A DNA stretch of 36,839 nucleotides from an uncultured Collinsella sp. (GCA_902470765.1 CABRHW010000020.1:1-36839), one strand, 5' to 3'; numbered from the stretch's first letter, positions 1-8,213 are shown. Notes: generated by a model from the sequence alone, not told the origin. A program made the numbers and translations.

Positions 1-1493
1 TTGCCGTAGCGGATGTTGTCCATCACGGTGCCGGTGAACAGGTTCACGTCCTGCAGCACGACGCCCAGCGAGCGGCGCAGATCGGCCTTGCGGATCTTAT
101 TGACGTTGATGCCGTCGTAGCGAATCTTGCCGTCGGCAATGTCATAGAAGCGGTTGATGAGGTTGGTGATGGTCGTCTTGCCGGCACCGGTGGCGCCGAC
201 AAACGCGACCTTCTGGCCCGGCTTGGCAAACACGGACACGCCATGCAGCACCTCGTGGTCGGGCGTGTAGCCAAAGTCCACGTTGTCCATGACCAGGTCA
301 CCGCGCAGCGGCACGTACTCGATCTCGCCGGTTGCGCGGTGCGGATGTTTCCATGCCCACATGCCGGTGTGGTGGTCAGCCTCCTCGAACTCCCAAGTCT
401 CGGGGTTCACCTGTGCGTTGACGAGCGTCACGTAGCCTTCGTCGGCCTCGGGCTCCTCGTCGATGAACTCAAAGATGCGGTCGGCGCCGGCGAGGCCCAT
501 GACCACGGCGTTGATCTGCTGCGAGATCTGGCCGATCTGTCCGCAGAACTGCTTGGTCATGTTGAGGAACGGCACCACGACGGCGATGGACAGCGCCATG
601 CCCGAGATGCTCAGGTTGGGCACGCCCAGCGCCAGGAAAATACCGCCGGCCAGTGCGACCAGCACGTAGAGCAGGTTGCCCAGGTTCATAAGAATGGGCA
701 TGAGGATGTTGGCGTACATGTTGGCCTTCTGTGAGACCTCGAAGAGCTTTTCGTTGCGCTCGTCAAAATCGGCCTCGGCGGCAGACTCGTGGCAGAACGC
801 CTTGACGACCTTCTGACCGTTCATGACTTCCTCGATATGGCCCTCGACCACGCCGAGCTCGGTCTGCTGCGCAATGAAGAAACGCGCGGAATTGGAGCCG
901 AGCAGCTTGGTCATAAAGGTCATAAAGGCGACGCCGGCGATGATGACCAGGCACATCCACACGCTGTAGTACAGCATGATAAAGAACACCGTGACGATGA
1001 TGATGATCGTCATGAGCAGGTTGGGCAGCGACTGACTGATCATCTGGCGCAGCGTATCGATGTCGTTGGTGTAGTGGCTCATGATATCGCCGCGCTGGTG
1101 CGTGTCGAAGTAGCGGATCGGCAGGTCCTGCATGCGGTTGAACATCATCTCGCGAAGCTTCTCGAGCGAGCCCTGCGTGACGATAGCCATGGCGCGGTTC
1201 CAGAAGAGCGAGGACAGGACACCGACGCCGTAGATGCAGGCGAGGGTGGTCACGAGCTGCAGAATCTTGGGCTGTGCGGCTTCCCAATCGCCCGACTGCC
1301 ACGATTCGCTAATAATCTGCAGAGCGCTCTGCAGGAAGGTCGCGCCGATGGAGTTGATGATGGCGCAGAGCACCACGCCGGCGACGACGAGGGGCAAAAG
1401 TACGGGATAGAAGCCAAAGAGCGTCTTGATGAGGCGCGACATGGTGCCGCCCTTACGGTTGAGCGCGCGCTCGGCGGTCGTTGCCTTACTCAT
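1..1493 (-). CDS. ABC exporter subunit (permease-ATPase half-transporter), C-terminus cut by window edge
   Basis: This is the second half of a type IV (MDR-like) ABC exporter. An N-terminal six-helix transmembrane domain (roughly residues 25-320) is followed by the start of a nucleotide-binding domain. The Walker A motif GATGAGKTT is visible near residue 428, and the Q-loop (VVLQDVNLF) follows. The signature motif, Walker B and H-loop lie beyond base 1. The start is an ATG at 1493-1491 that overlaps the stop of the upstream subunit in the 8-nt string ATGAGTAA, so the two are probably translationally coupled. The upstream partner has an Asp in place of the catalytic Glu. By analogy with TM287/288 and BmrCD, this subunit would be expected to carry the consensus catalytic site, but that part is not in the window. 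The substrate is unknown; a drug or peptide is likely given the MarR regulator. Confidence 0.93.
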   Translation of the reverse strand, partial: MSKATTAERALNRKGGTMSRLIKTLFGFYPVLLPLVVAGVVLCAIINSIGATFLQSALQIISESWQSGDWEAAQPKILQLVTTLACIYGVGVLSSLFWNRAMAIVTQGSLEKLREMMFNRMQDLPIRYFDTHQRGDIMSHYTNDIDTLRQMISQSLPNLLMTIIIIVTVFFIMLYYSVWMCLVIIAGVAFMTFMTKLLGSNSARFFIAQQTELGVVEGHIEEVMNGQKVVKAFCHESAAEADFDERNEKLFEVSQKANMYANILMPILMNLGNLLYVLVALAGGIFLALGVPNLSISGMALSIAVVVPFLNMTKQFCGQIGQISQQINAVVMGLAGADRIFEFIDEEPEADEGYVTLVNAQVNPETWEFEEADHHTGMWAWKHPHRATGEIEYVPLRGDLVMDNVDFGYTPDHEVLHGVSVFAKPGQKVAFVGATGAGKTTITNLINRFYDIADGKIRYDGINVNKIRKADLRRSLGVVLQDVNLFTGTVMDNIRYG

Positions 1494-3330
1494 GTGCCTC
1501 GCCTCCTTCCTGGGTCTGAGCTTGCGTTGCGGTCATGTCGGTGTTGTCTGCCGCCGTGTTCGCGTCGCCAGAGACGTCGTCGGCGTCTTGCGTACCTTCG
1601 GCAGACATCTTGTTTTGCGAGGTAAAGGTCTCGCGGTAGATCTCGCTCGTCTTAAGCAGCTCGTCATGGTTGCCGATCTGCGCGATTCGGCCGCCCTCCA
1701 TGACGATGATGCGGTCTGCGTCCTGTACGGAGCTGATGCGCTGGGCGATGATGAGCTTGGTCGTGTTGGGCAGATAGCTTGCCAACCCTGCGCGGATCTT
1801 GGCGTCGGTCTTGGTGTCGACGGCGCTGGTGGAGTCGTCCAGGATCAAGATCTTGGGGCGACGCAGCAGGGCGCGTGCAATGCACAGGCGCTGCTTCTGA
1901 CCGCCCGAAACGTTAGAGCCGCCCTGTTCGATCCAGGTGTCGTAGCCCTTGGGGAAACCGTCGACAAACTCGTCGGCGCAGGCCAGATGCGCTGCCTCGC
2001 GGACTTCCTCGTCGGTGGCGTTCGGGTCGCCCCAACGCAGGTTCTCGGCGATGGTGCCGCTAAACAGCACGTTTTTCTGCAGCACCATGGCGACCTGGTG
2101 ACGCAGCGCGTCCAGGTCGTAGTCGCGCACGTCCACGCCGCCCACGCGCACAGCGCCTTCGGTGGTGTCGTACAGGCGGGCGATGAGGTTAACGAGCGTG
2201 GACTTGGCCGAGCCGGTGCCGCCGATGATGCCGATGGTCTCGCCGCTCGTAATGTGCAGGTCGATATCGTCGAGCGCCTGGCGCTTCGCATGCTTGGAAT
2301 ACTTAAAGCTCACGTGGTCAAAGTCGATGGAACCGTCGGCAACCTCGAGCACGGGCTCGGCGGGATCGGCGATCGTGGGCTCGGCGGCCAGCACCTCGGC
2401 AATGCGGTGCGCCGATTCGTCGGCCATGGTCACCATGACAAAGATCATCGACAGCTGCATCAGGCTCATGAGAATCTGGAAACCATAGGTAAAGGTCGAG
2501 GAGAGCTGGCCCACGTCGAACAGCGTGCCCTGGCTCGTGATGATGAGCTTGGAGCCCAGGTAGATGATGACGACAAACGCGCCGTTGACGCAGATGTTCA
2601 TCATGGGGTTGTTAAAGGCGAGCAGCTTCTCGGCGCGGGTGAAGTCCATCTGGACATCGCGCGCGGCGGCCGCGAACTTCTCCTTCTCAAAGTCTTCGCG
2701 TACGTAGCTCTTAACCACGCGCATGCCGGTGACGTTTTCCTCGACGGACTCGTTAAGGGCATCGTACTTGTGGAACACGCGCGAGAAGATGGGGCGCACC
2801 TTAAAGATGATAAAGAACAGCCCAAAGCCCAGCAGCGGAATGATGACCAGGTAGACCATGGCAACGCTGCCGCCCATGATAAATGCCATGGTAAAGGCGA
2901 AGATCAATACCAGCGGCGCGCGCACGGCGATACGGATGATCATCATAAAGGCCTGCTGCACGTTGTTGATGTCGGTGGTCAGGCGCGTGACGAGCGAGGA
3001 GCTCGAGAACTCATCGATGTTGGCAAAGCTGAACGTCTGGATTTTGTAGAACAGGTCGTGACGCAGGTTCTTGGCGAAGCCGCAGCTCGCATGGCTGCAG
3101 GTGACGCCTGCCGCGGCGCCAAAAGCAAGCGATGTCAGCGCGATGAGCACCAAAAGGCCCGCGGTGGGAAGCATCTCGGCTACGGTGGCGCCGTCTTTGA
3201 TGGCGTCGATCAGGTTGGCGGTGATAAATGGAATCAGCATCTCGCAGAGCACCTCGCCAAGCACGAGCAACGGCGTGGCAACGGTGACTTTCATATAGTC
3301 GCGGATGCTGCCCATGAGGGTTTTAATCAT
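1486..3330 (-). CDS. ABC exporter subunit with a degenerate ATPase site
   Basis: This is a 614-residue half-transporter. The transmembrane domain spans about residues 10-305 and the nucleotide-binding domain about 333-575. Walker A reads GGTGSAKST at 370-378, the signature is VSGGQKQR, and Walker B ends LILDDSTSAVD. The residue after the Walker B Asp is Asp, not the catalytic Glu. That is the hallmark of the degenerate-site subunit of heterodimeric exporters such as TM287 or BmrC. The last 40 or so residues form an acidic, Ala/Thr-rich low-complexity tail not needed for the fold. The start ATG overlaps the stop of the MarR gene by 8 nt (ATGATTAA) and the stop overlaps the next ABC gene by 8 nt, so this is a three-gene operon with coupled translation. 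Confidence 0.95.
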   Translation of the reverse strand: MIKTLMGSIRDYMKVTVATPLLVLGEVLCEMLIPFITANLIDAIKDGATVAEMLPTAGLLVLIALTSLAFGAAAGVTCSHASCGFAKNLRHDLFYKIQTFSFANIDEFSSSSLVTRLTTDINNVQQAFMMIIRIAVRAPLVLIFAFTMAFIMGGSVAMVYLVIIPLLGFGLFFIIFKVRPIFSRVFHKYDALNESVEENVTGMRVVKSYVREDFEKEKFAAAARDVQMDFTRAEKLLAFNNPMMNICVNGAFVVIIYLGSKLIITSQGTLFDVGQLSSTFTYGFQILMSLMQLSMIFVMVTMADESAHRIAEVLAAEPTIADPAEPVLEVADGSIDFDHVSFKYSKHAKRQALDDIDLHITSGETIGIIGGTGSAKSTLVNLIARLYDTTEGAVRVGGVDVRDYDLDALRHQVAMVLQKNVLFSGTIAENLRWGDPNATDEEVREAAHLACADEFVDGFPKGYDTWIEQGGSNVSGGQKQRLCIARALLRRPKILILDDSTSAVDTKTDAKIRAGLASYLPNTTKLIIAQRISSVQDADRIIVMEGGRIAQIGNHDELLKTSEIYRETFTSQNKMSAEGTQDADDVSGDANTAADNTDMTATQAQTQEGGEAHE

Positions 3331-3826
3331 CCAGTTCCTCCCAGGTTACACGGATTTTCTCGAGCATTTCGGCGAGCTGCTCGCGCTCGTCGTGGGTGAG
3401 GGCACTAAAGGCTTGCTCTCTAAAGCGAATGCGGGCCGCCTGGTCGATGCGGGCGTTTTCCCGGCCGGTTTCGGTCAGGCGAATGGTGAGCTGCCGTCGA
3501 TCCTTGGGGTTACGGCTGCGCTCGATGAGGCCGTTGAGCTCGAGCTTGGACAGGATCTCGGAAAGCGACCCCGGCTTGAGGTCAAAGTGCATGCCGAGTT
3601 CCTGCTGCGACATCTCGCCGCCGGGTTGCTTGGCCAGCAGGCAGATGATGGGCGCCTTGCCGGACACGCCTCCGCCATGAAAATGCATGTAATGGCCGCA
3701 AAAGCCCAGGCCGCTCAGGATGCGCTTGGCGAGTTTGTCTTCGGCGCTGACCGCTTCGGGTATGTCTACCGGTTGCGACGGGTCACCGCCGGGCTCATGC
3801 GGAAGGACGAGTGGTTCAACACACAT
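3323..3826 (-). CDS. MarR-family transcriptional regulator
   Basis: This 167-residue protein has a winged helix-turn-helix core. The recognition region is around 'SQQELGMHFDLKPGSLSEIL' and the wing carries 'RNPKDRRQLTIRLTETGR', the DxR signature of MarR proteins. MarR dimers usually repress adjacent transporter genes and are released by a ligand. The ATG start is preceded by AAAGGAG about 11 nt upstream. It is the first gene of an operon with the two ABC exporter subunits and overlaps the first by 8 nt. An imperfect 11-bp inverted repeat just upstream is a plausible autoregulatory operator. The N-terminus (about 40 residues, Pro-rich) is longer than in minimal MarR proteins. The ligand cannot be read from sequence. 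Confidence 0.93.
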   Translation of the reverse strand: MCVEPLVLPHEPGGDPSQPVDIPEAVSAEDKLAKRILSGLGFCGHYMHFHGGGVSGKAPIICLLAKQPGGEMSQQELGMHFDLKPGSLSEILSKLELNGLIERSRNPKDRRQLTIRLTETGRENARIDQAARIRFREQAFSALTHDEREQLAEMLEKIRVTWEELDD

Positions 3827-3847
3827 ATCTAAGCTTCGCTCCTTTCT

Positions 3848-3883
3848 TTAGTTAGGTAGTTGAATTGTTTTGTGCCTAACCAA
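3848..3883 (-). promoter_or_regulatory. Candidate MarR operator upstream of the regulator-exporter operon
   Basis: Two 11-nt arms, TTAGTTAGGTA (3848-3858) and TGCCTAACCAA (3873-3883), are inverted repeats matching at 9 of 11 positions with a 14-nt spacer. They lie directly upstream of the ribosome binding site of the MarR gene, where MarR dimers commonly bind. No convincing -10/-35 pair could be assigned, so the promoter position is left open. Confidence 0.5.
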
Positions 3884-3939
3884 TTTAGGAGCACGGTAAA
3901 TAAATGTCAAGGTACCAAACTTATTATGTTCGAGCGGCA

Positions 3940-4019
3940 CTTAGGGACGTTCCTTATGTGCCGGCATTTGGGGACACTCCTTGTGTCGACTAGTCATTTA
4001 AGAACGTCCCCAACGACTA
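3940..4019. repeat. Palindromic intergenic repeat with the GGGGACGTT..AACGTCCCC core (copy 1)
   Basis: This stretch holds nested short inverted repeats: GGCAC/GTGCC, GACAC/GTGTC, and TTGGGGAC (3968-3975) with GTCCCCAA (4006-4013). Bases 3990-4013 are an exact 24-nt reverse-complement match to 21256-21279. The repeat sits between the divergent MarR operon and the pyridoxamine kinase gene. It looks like a dispersed, non-coding palindromic (REP-like) element. Confidence 0.6.
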
Positions 4020-4152
4020 ACTTCCTCCTTCCCGTAACCTTTCCGCAACAATTCGTCCTCTGCGGTGCCAGCGCCCGTTCACAACGTCCCCTGCGCTACA
4101 CTTAGTCGCACGGTGGCGCCGCCGCGCCATGCCCGACCCAAGGGGGACTCTC

Positions 4153-4977
4153 ATGAAGAACACTCAGCTGCTGCTGATCAACGATATGTGCGGCTATGGC
4201 AAGGTCGCGCTTTCCGCCATGCTTCCGGTGCTGTCGCATATGGGCTACCGCATCCACAACCTGCCGACGGCGCTGGTGTCCGATACGCTCAACTATCCCA
4301 AGTTCTACATCCACGACACCACGGAGTACGTGCGTCAGAGTCTCGCCATCTGGGAGGAACTCGGCTTTGAGTTCGACGCCATCTCGACCGGCTTTATCGT
4401 GACCGAGGAAGAGACGCGTATCATTTCGGACTTCTGTCACCGCCGCGCGCAAAAGGGCACCAAGGTGTTCGTCGACCCCATCATGGGCGACAACGGCAAG
4501 CTCTACGCCGGTGTGCCCGAGTCCACGATCGGCCTCATGAGGCACCTGCTCGAGTGCGCCGACTACGCGGTTCCCAACTACACCGAGGCCTGTCTGCTCA
4601 CCGATACACCTATTGCAGAGCAAATCACGCCCGACGAAGCCCGCGTCCTTGTGGACGCCATGCGCGCGCTGGGCGCCAAGTCGGTGGTCATTACGAGCGC
4701 TGTGGTCGACGGCACGAACGCCGTCATCGGTTACGATCACGTGGCGGGGGAGTACTTCACGATTCCCTTCGACCTGATCCCGGTCTATTTCCCAGGCACG
4801 GGCGACACGTTCTCGGCAGTGCTCGTTGGCCGCGTGATGGCTGGCTGGAGCCTGCAGCGCGCAACGGCCGACGCTATGCGCGTGGTGGCAGAGCTTATCG
4901 AGCGCAATGCTGACCAGGAGGACAAGTCTGCCGGCCTGCCCATCGAGGCCTGCCTGGATGTGATCGACCATGAGTAA
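4153..4977 (+). CDS. pdxY: Pyridoxal/pyridoxamine kinase (PdxY/PdxK type)
   Basis: This 274-residue ribokinase-fold protein phosphorylates pyridoxal, pyridoxine or pyridoxamine at the 5' hydroxyl in the vitamin B6 salvage pathway. Visible features are the N-terminal 'INDMCGYGKVALSAMLPVLSHMG' substrate region, 'FVDPIMGDNGKLY', 'VPNYTEA' and the C-terminal anion-hole/catalytic motif 'FPGTGDTFSAVLVG', in which the Asp of GTGD is the catalytic base. The start ATG at 4153 is preferred over an in-frame ATG at 4129, because AGGGGG lies just ahead of it and the family N-terminus begins there. The length is normal for the family. The 3' end overlaps the next gene by 8 nt (ATGAGTAA). Pyridoxal versus pyridoxamine preference cannot be decided from sequence. 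Confidence 0.92.
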   Translation: MKNTQLLLINDMCGYGKVALSAMLPVLSHMGYRIHNLPTALVSDTLNYPKFYIHDTTEYVRQSLAIWEELGFEFDAISTGFIVTEEETRIISDFCHRRAQKGTKVFVDPIMGDNGKLYAGVPESTIGLMRHLLECADYAVPNYTEACLLTDTPIAEQITPDEARVLVDAMRALGAKSVVITSAVVDGTNAVIGYDHVAGEYFTIPFDLIPVYFPGTGDTFSAVLVGRVMAGWSLQRATADAMRVVAELIERNADQEDKSAGLPIEACLDVIDHE

Positions 4978-5299
4978 TGCCGGCGAGAGCCGCCCCGAGC
5001 CCGCGAGCGAGAACAAGCCGCTTGGTGCGCCGCGCGGCAAGCGCCCGCGTATTCGCATTAGCTGCGTGGACCAGCTGGGTACGTGTCGCTGCCACCATGG
5101 CCACAAGCCGGGCGACGTGTTCGACTTCGACCGCGACCGCGGCAAGATGTGCTCCATGGCCTGCCATGTGGGCTTTCCCTATATCGACATCCTGCGCTAC
5201 GGCGGCACCGTGCCCGGCAACGAGCCCGGCACGGCAAAGTTCTGCTGCCCCGAGGTCGATACGCTGAACGTCTGGCTTGCCGAGATCGTCGACGAGTAA
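4970..5299 (+). CDS. Small Cys/His-rich TIGR04076-type protein
   Basis: This 109-residue protein has a basic, probably disordered N-terminus (1-27) and a compact domain with seven cysteines (32, 39, 41, 61, 65, 92, 93) and four histidines (42, 43, 45, 66). The order 'C..HKPGD', 'MCSMACH', 'YIDILRYGG' and 'FCCPE' matches the pattern I recall for the TIGR04076 family, whose function is unknown. The cysteine and histidine spacing suggests metal binding, which is inference. It overlaps the pyridoxamine kinase gene by 8 nt and must be co-translated with it, so a link to B6 metabolism or to a PLP-dependent enzyme is possible. The palindromic repeat 8 nt after its stop may end the transcript. Confidence 0.75.
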   Translation: MSNAGESRPEPASENKPLGAPRGKRPRIRISCVDQLGTCRCHHGHKPGDVFDFDRDRGKMCSMACHVGFPYIDILRYGGTVPGNEPGTAKFCCPEVDTLNVWLAEIVDE

Positions 5300-5307
5300 T
5301 TGAGCGC

Positions 5308-5340
5308 AATGTGACAAAGGGACAGTCCCTTTGTCACATT
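5308..5340. repeat. 33-nt palindromic repeat, AATGTGACAAAGGGA family (copy 1)
   Basis: This is a perfect inverted repeat with 16-nt arms and a single central A. The left arm starts AATGTGACAAAGGGAC and the right arm ends CTTTGTCACATT. Three more copies lie at 6861, 13024 and 19778. It begins 8 nt after the stop of the Cys-rich gene and could fold in RNA as a terminator-like hairpin, although no T-tract follows. It looks REP-like. Confidence 0.8.
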
Positions 5341-5486
5341 CGCCGGTGGTGCTCCTTCTATTGTGCTTGTAATCTCAAATCTCTGCATTTCATCCGATTT
5401 TAGGTTCTAAAAATTCTACATCTCATCGATAATCAAGCATATAAAACTTTGCATTTCATTTGATGACACTGAGGGGGGGGGAGCCT

Positions 5487-6848
5487 ATGCTGCGCAGGAA
5501 AATAGCGGCAGAGCTGGAGCGTTGGCTGAAGTCTTCCGAGCAAAAGGCCTTGTTCATTACGGGTTCTCGCCAGATTGGCAAAAGCTATTCGATTCGCGCA
5601 TTTGGCAAAGCCTACCATGCAGCCTACATCGAGCTTAACCTCATGGAAAACCGCCAGGCAAAAGATGCTCTTCTCGAGGCGCGGGATGCCGATGATTTCA
5701 TCAGCAGGGTGACGCTTCTTTCGGGAAAGTCGATTGCGCCAGGCAAAACGCTCGTGTTTATCGATGAGGTCCAAGAGGCCCCCGACATCATGACGATGGC
5801 AAAGTTCCTTGTTGAGGACGGGAGGTGCCGTTGGGCGTTTTCGGGGTCAATGCTCGGGACTCAGTTCAAGGGCGTCAGGTCCTATCCCGTGGGGTATGTC
5901 CACGAGCTTAGGATGTTCCCGCTCGATTTTGAGGAGTTTTGCTGGGCAATCGGGGTGAGCGAGGGGGCTCGCCAAACGATACGTGACGCGTGTATCAGCG
6001 AGAGGTCCGTTCCTGATTACATTCATGACGCGATGATGGCAAACTTCAGGACCTATACCGTTGTCGGCGGAATGCCGGAGGTCGTGCAGCGTTTCCTTGA
6101 CACGCAGGGCGACCTTGCCTCTGTTCGTCAGCTACAGTCAGAGCTCAACGAACAGTACCGGCGGGATATCTCCAAGTATGCAAGCGGGCGAGCCCTTCAG
6201 GTGCAGAGCATCTACGATCAGCTCCCTATTATGCTCGAGGGCGAAAACAAGCGCTTCGTGCTCAATTCCATTGACCCCAAGGCTCACTACGAGAAGTATC
6301 AGCGAGATTTTGTATGGCTTGTCGATGCCGGCGTTGCTCTCAAAGCCGATATCGTAACCGAGCCAAAATCGCCCCTGCTCAAGACGGCACGGCCATCGCA
6401 GTTCAAGCTATATCAATCGGATACGGGCATGTTGATGGCGCGCTACCCCGTTGGAGTCGCCCAAGCGGCGTATCTTGATAGCAAGGAGCCCAATCTGGGC
6501 GGCATTTACGAAAACGTGGTGGCCCAGCAGCTGGCTACCCAAAATCGCCAGCTTTACTACTATCAGACAAAAAAGCGCGGTGAAGTGGACTTTGTGGTCG
6601 ATGGACCGGATGGGACGGCTGTTCCGATCGAGGTTAAATCGGGCTCCTATTACCACGCGCACGCTGCGCTCGGTCATGTGCTTGATACGGCTGAATATGG
6701 CGTAAGGCTCGGGATCGTTTTCTCGAGAGGCAACGTTGAGCGCAACGGAGCGGTTCTCTATTTGCCGCTATATGCGACCTGGGCCCTTTCGGATGTTTTG
6801 GGCGACTCCTGCGCCGAGGGGATAAAGCTGGAGGTCAAGCCGGTCTAG
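5487..6848 (+). CDS. AAA+ ATPase with C-terminal DUF4143 (nuclease-fold-like) domain
   Basis: This is a 453-residue protein of the AAA_14/DUF4143 family. Walker A is GSRQIGKS at 26-33, Walker B is 'LVFIDEVQEAPD' near 89-100, and a sensor-like 'FSGSML' follows. The C-terminal domain ends in 'GEVDFVV...VPIEVKSG', an arrangement like the D...ExK core of PD-(D/E)xK folds. Proteins of this family are common, often horizontally moved, and have no firmly established role; defence and regulatory roles have been proposed. The start ATG at 5487 follows a G-rich ribosome binding site and gives the usual 'MLRRKI' N-terminus; upstream in-frame starts at 5460 and 5463 are less likely. Codon use looks less GC-biased than its neighbours, and palindromic repeats bracket the gene, which suggests acquisition as a unit. 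Confidence 0.9.
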   Translation: MLRRKIAAELERWLKSSEQKALFITGSRQIGKSYSIRAFGKAYHAAYIELNLMENRQAKDALLEARDADDFISRVTLLSGKSIAPGKTLVFIDEVQEAPDIMTMAKFLVEDGRCRWAFSGSMLGTQFKGVRSYPVGYVHELRMFPLDFEEFCWAIGVSEGARQTIRDACISERSVPDYIHDAMMANFRTYTVVGGMPEVVQRFLDTQGDLASVRQLQSELNEQYRRDISKYASGRALQVQSIYDQLPIMLEGENKRFVLNSIDPKAHYEKYQRDFVWLVDAGVALKADIVTEPKSPLLKTARPSQFKLYQSDTGMLMARYPVGVAQAAYLDSKEPNLGGIYENVVAQQLATQNRQLYYYQTKKRGEVDFVVDGPDGTAVPIEVKSGSYYHAHAALGHVLDTAEYGVRLGIVFSRGNVERNGAVLYLPLYATWALSDVLGDSCAEGIKLEVKPV

Positions 6849-6860
6849 GGCCAGTCCCGG

Positions 6861-6891
6861 ATGTAGCAAAGGGGCAGTCCCTTTGCCACAT
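6861..6891. repeat. 31-nt palindromic repeat, AATGTGACAAAGGGA family (copy 2)
   Basis: The arms ATGTAGCAAAGGGGC and GTCCCTTTGCCACAT pair with one G-T wobble and one mismatch. Compared with copy 1, the inner A-T pair of GTGACAAAG has become G-C on both arms (GCAAAG with CTTTGC). The element lies 12 nt after the ATPase stop, between convergent genes, and could end transcripts from both sides. Confidence 0.75.
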
Positions 6892-6956
6892 TCATGAGTG
6901 TGGGAGATTATCCACGCTCGTTTCGCGCCGAAGGCGTGGTCCGCGACCTCGCTTGC

Positions 6957-7403
6957 CTACAGCTGCTCGAGCATGGCCGTGCAGCCGGCGAGCACGTCGC
7001 GGTAGGTGGCATCGAAGTTGCCGGTGTACCAGGGATCGGCCACGTCGCCGGGGCGATCAGTCCAATTGAGCAAGCGCGTAATCTTGCCGTCGGGGTCGTC
7101 GCCAAAGATGCGACGCAGGCCACGCGCGTTCTCAGCATCCATATAGACAATATGGTCCCAGTCGCCATACTCCGCGCGACGCACCTGACGTGCGCGATGT
7201 GCGACGACGGGAATCCCGACCTCGCGTAGCTTGGCAACGGTACCGTGATGTGGCGGGTTGCCAATCTCCTCGGTCGAGGTCGCAGCGGAATCGATGACAA
7301 ATTCGCCCTCGCGCCCGGCGCGGCGCACCAGCTCAGTAAACACCGACTCAGCCATCGTCGAGCGGCAGATATTGCCGTGACAGATAAACAGTACGCGTTG
7401 CAT
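6957..7403 (-). CDS. Low-molecular-weight protein-tyrosine phosphatase
   Basis: This 148-residue cytoplasmic phosphatase carries the catalytic P-loop CHGNICRS at 8-15 (nucleophile Cys8, Arg14) and the late 'DPWYTGNF' motif, whose Asp123 is the general acid. The length is typical of the family. The ATG at 7403 is chosen because AAAGG stands 9 nt before it and the family N-terminus 'MQRVLFICHGN' begins there; a longer open frame to 7460 would overlap the next gene's end region and lacks support. In bacteria these enzymes often dephosphorylate tyrosine kinases of polysaccharide export, but no such kinase is nearby, so the substrate is open. It lies 60 nt downstream of the RpiR gene on the same strand. 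Confidence 0.94.
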   Translation of the reverse strand: MQRVLFICHGNICRSTMAESVFTELVRRAGREGEFVIDSAATSTEEIGNPPHHGTVAKLREVGIPVVAHRARQVRRAEYGDWDHIVYMDAENARGLRRIFGDDPDGKITRLLNWTDRPGDVADPWYTGNFDATYRDVLAGCTAMLEQL

Positions 7404-7463
7404 AGAACGATACCTTTCATATAGAAGGCCGCTAAAGAGTCGAAGCCGGGCGCATGCCAAGTT

Positions 7464-8213
7464 TTATTTCTTGGCCAGTTTGAAGTAGCGCTCAAATATC
7501 AATTCGAAAACGTAATAGAACATCAATCGACTGTCGAGGTCCATGCTGCCCAGGCGGATTTCTTTTTGCACGGTGTAGATAGGGTAGTCGGCTAGTTTCG
7601 AGAGAGAATTTCGAGAAAAGCCGGTGAGCGTGACGACCTTGCATCCGCGCGTTTTGGCTATCGATGTGGCGTCAATAGACACCTGCGTCTCGCCGCTTAC
7701 GGAAACGCTGAAGACCAGGTCGTTTTTGCCGAGGAGTTCTGCGTAATGCCTCATGACGTGGCGTTCACTGAGCGTATCGGTGTTCTTGCCCATAATTTTG
7801 AGCTTTTCAGCCATTTCGAGGCACGGGCACTTCGAAAAGCCCGAGCAGAAGAACACGATATGCGAGGCGTCCTGGATAAGACTCACAACCGAATCGATGA
7901 CCCGGTCGTTAAGCAGATCTTTGGTCTGTACGAGCTGGGTATCAAGAGGAAGTGCCTCGATAGTGAATCGATTGCGGTCGAGCGAGGCGGAATACGATTG
8001 CTTGAGCTCCGTAAACCCCGAGAAGCCAAGCTTGTGGGCAAGCCTGACGATTGTATTGGGAGCGACGAAGAACCGTTCAGCAACGCTCTTAAGCGTGACA
8101 TCGTCAATATCATCACGCAGCTCGATGATGTAGCGCATGATCTCGCTTTCGAGATCGTTGAGCTTGCTCTCGCCAGCTCGCACATGATCATAAAAAGATT
8201 CTTGATCTTTCAT
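7464..8213 (-). CDS. RpiR-family (HTH + SIS) transcriptional regulator of the alpha-glucoside module
   Basis: This 249-residue regulator has an N-terminal RpiR helix-turn-helix (about 1-75, with 'TLKSVAERFFVAPNTIVRLAHKLGFSG') and a C-terminal SIS sugar-phosphate-binding domain (about 110-240, with 'FSVSVSGETQVSIDATSIAKTRGCKVVTLTG'). The start is taken as the ATG at 8213, which gives the usual family N-terminus; an AAGGGG stands 12 nt upstream, slightly far. It is transcribed away from the GH4 glucosidase and PTS genes. RpiR proteins such as GlvR of Bacillus control neighbouring alpha-glucoside genes in response to a sugar phosphate, so this one is likely to act on the divergent region 8214-8511. 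Confidence 0.93.
   Translation of the reverse strand: MKDQESFYDHVRAGESKLNDLESEIMRYIIELRDDIDDVTLKSVAERFFVAPNTIVRLAHKLGFSGFTELKQSYSASLDRNRFTIEALPLDTQLVQTKDLLNDRVIDSVVSLIQDASHIVFFCSGFSKCPCLEMAEKLKIMGKNTDTLSERHVMRHYAELLGKNDLVFSVSVSGETQVSIDATSIAKTRGCKVVTLTGFSRNSLSKLADYPIYTVQKEIRLGSMDLDSRLMFYYVFELIFERYFKLAKK

Noticed and set aside
1426..3399. 657-codon plus-strand frame opposite the ABC exporter genes
   Set aside because: The opposite strand has Walker A, signature and Walker B motifs in order. The plus-strand translation is a His/Asp/Val-rich shadow without a ribosome binding site.
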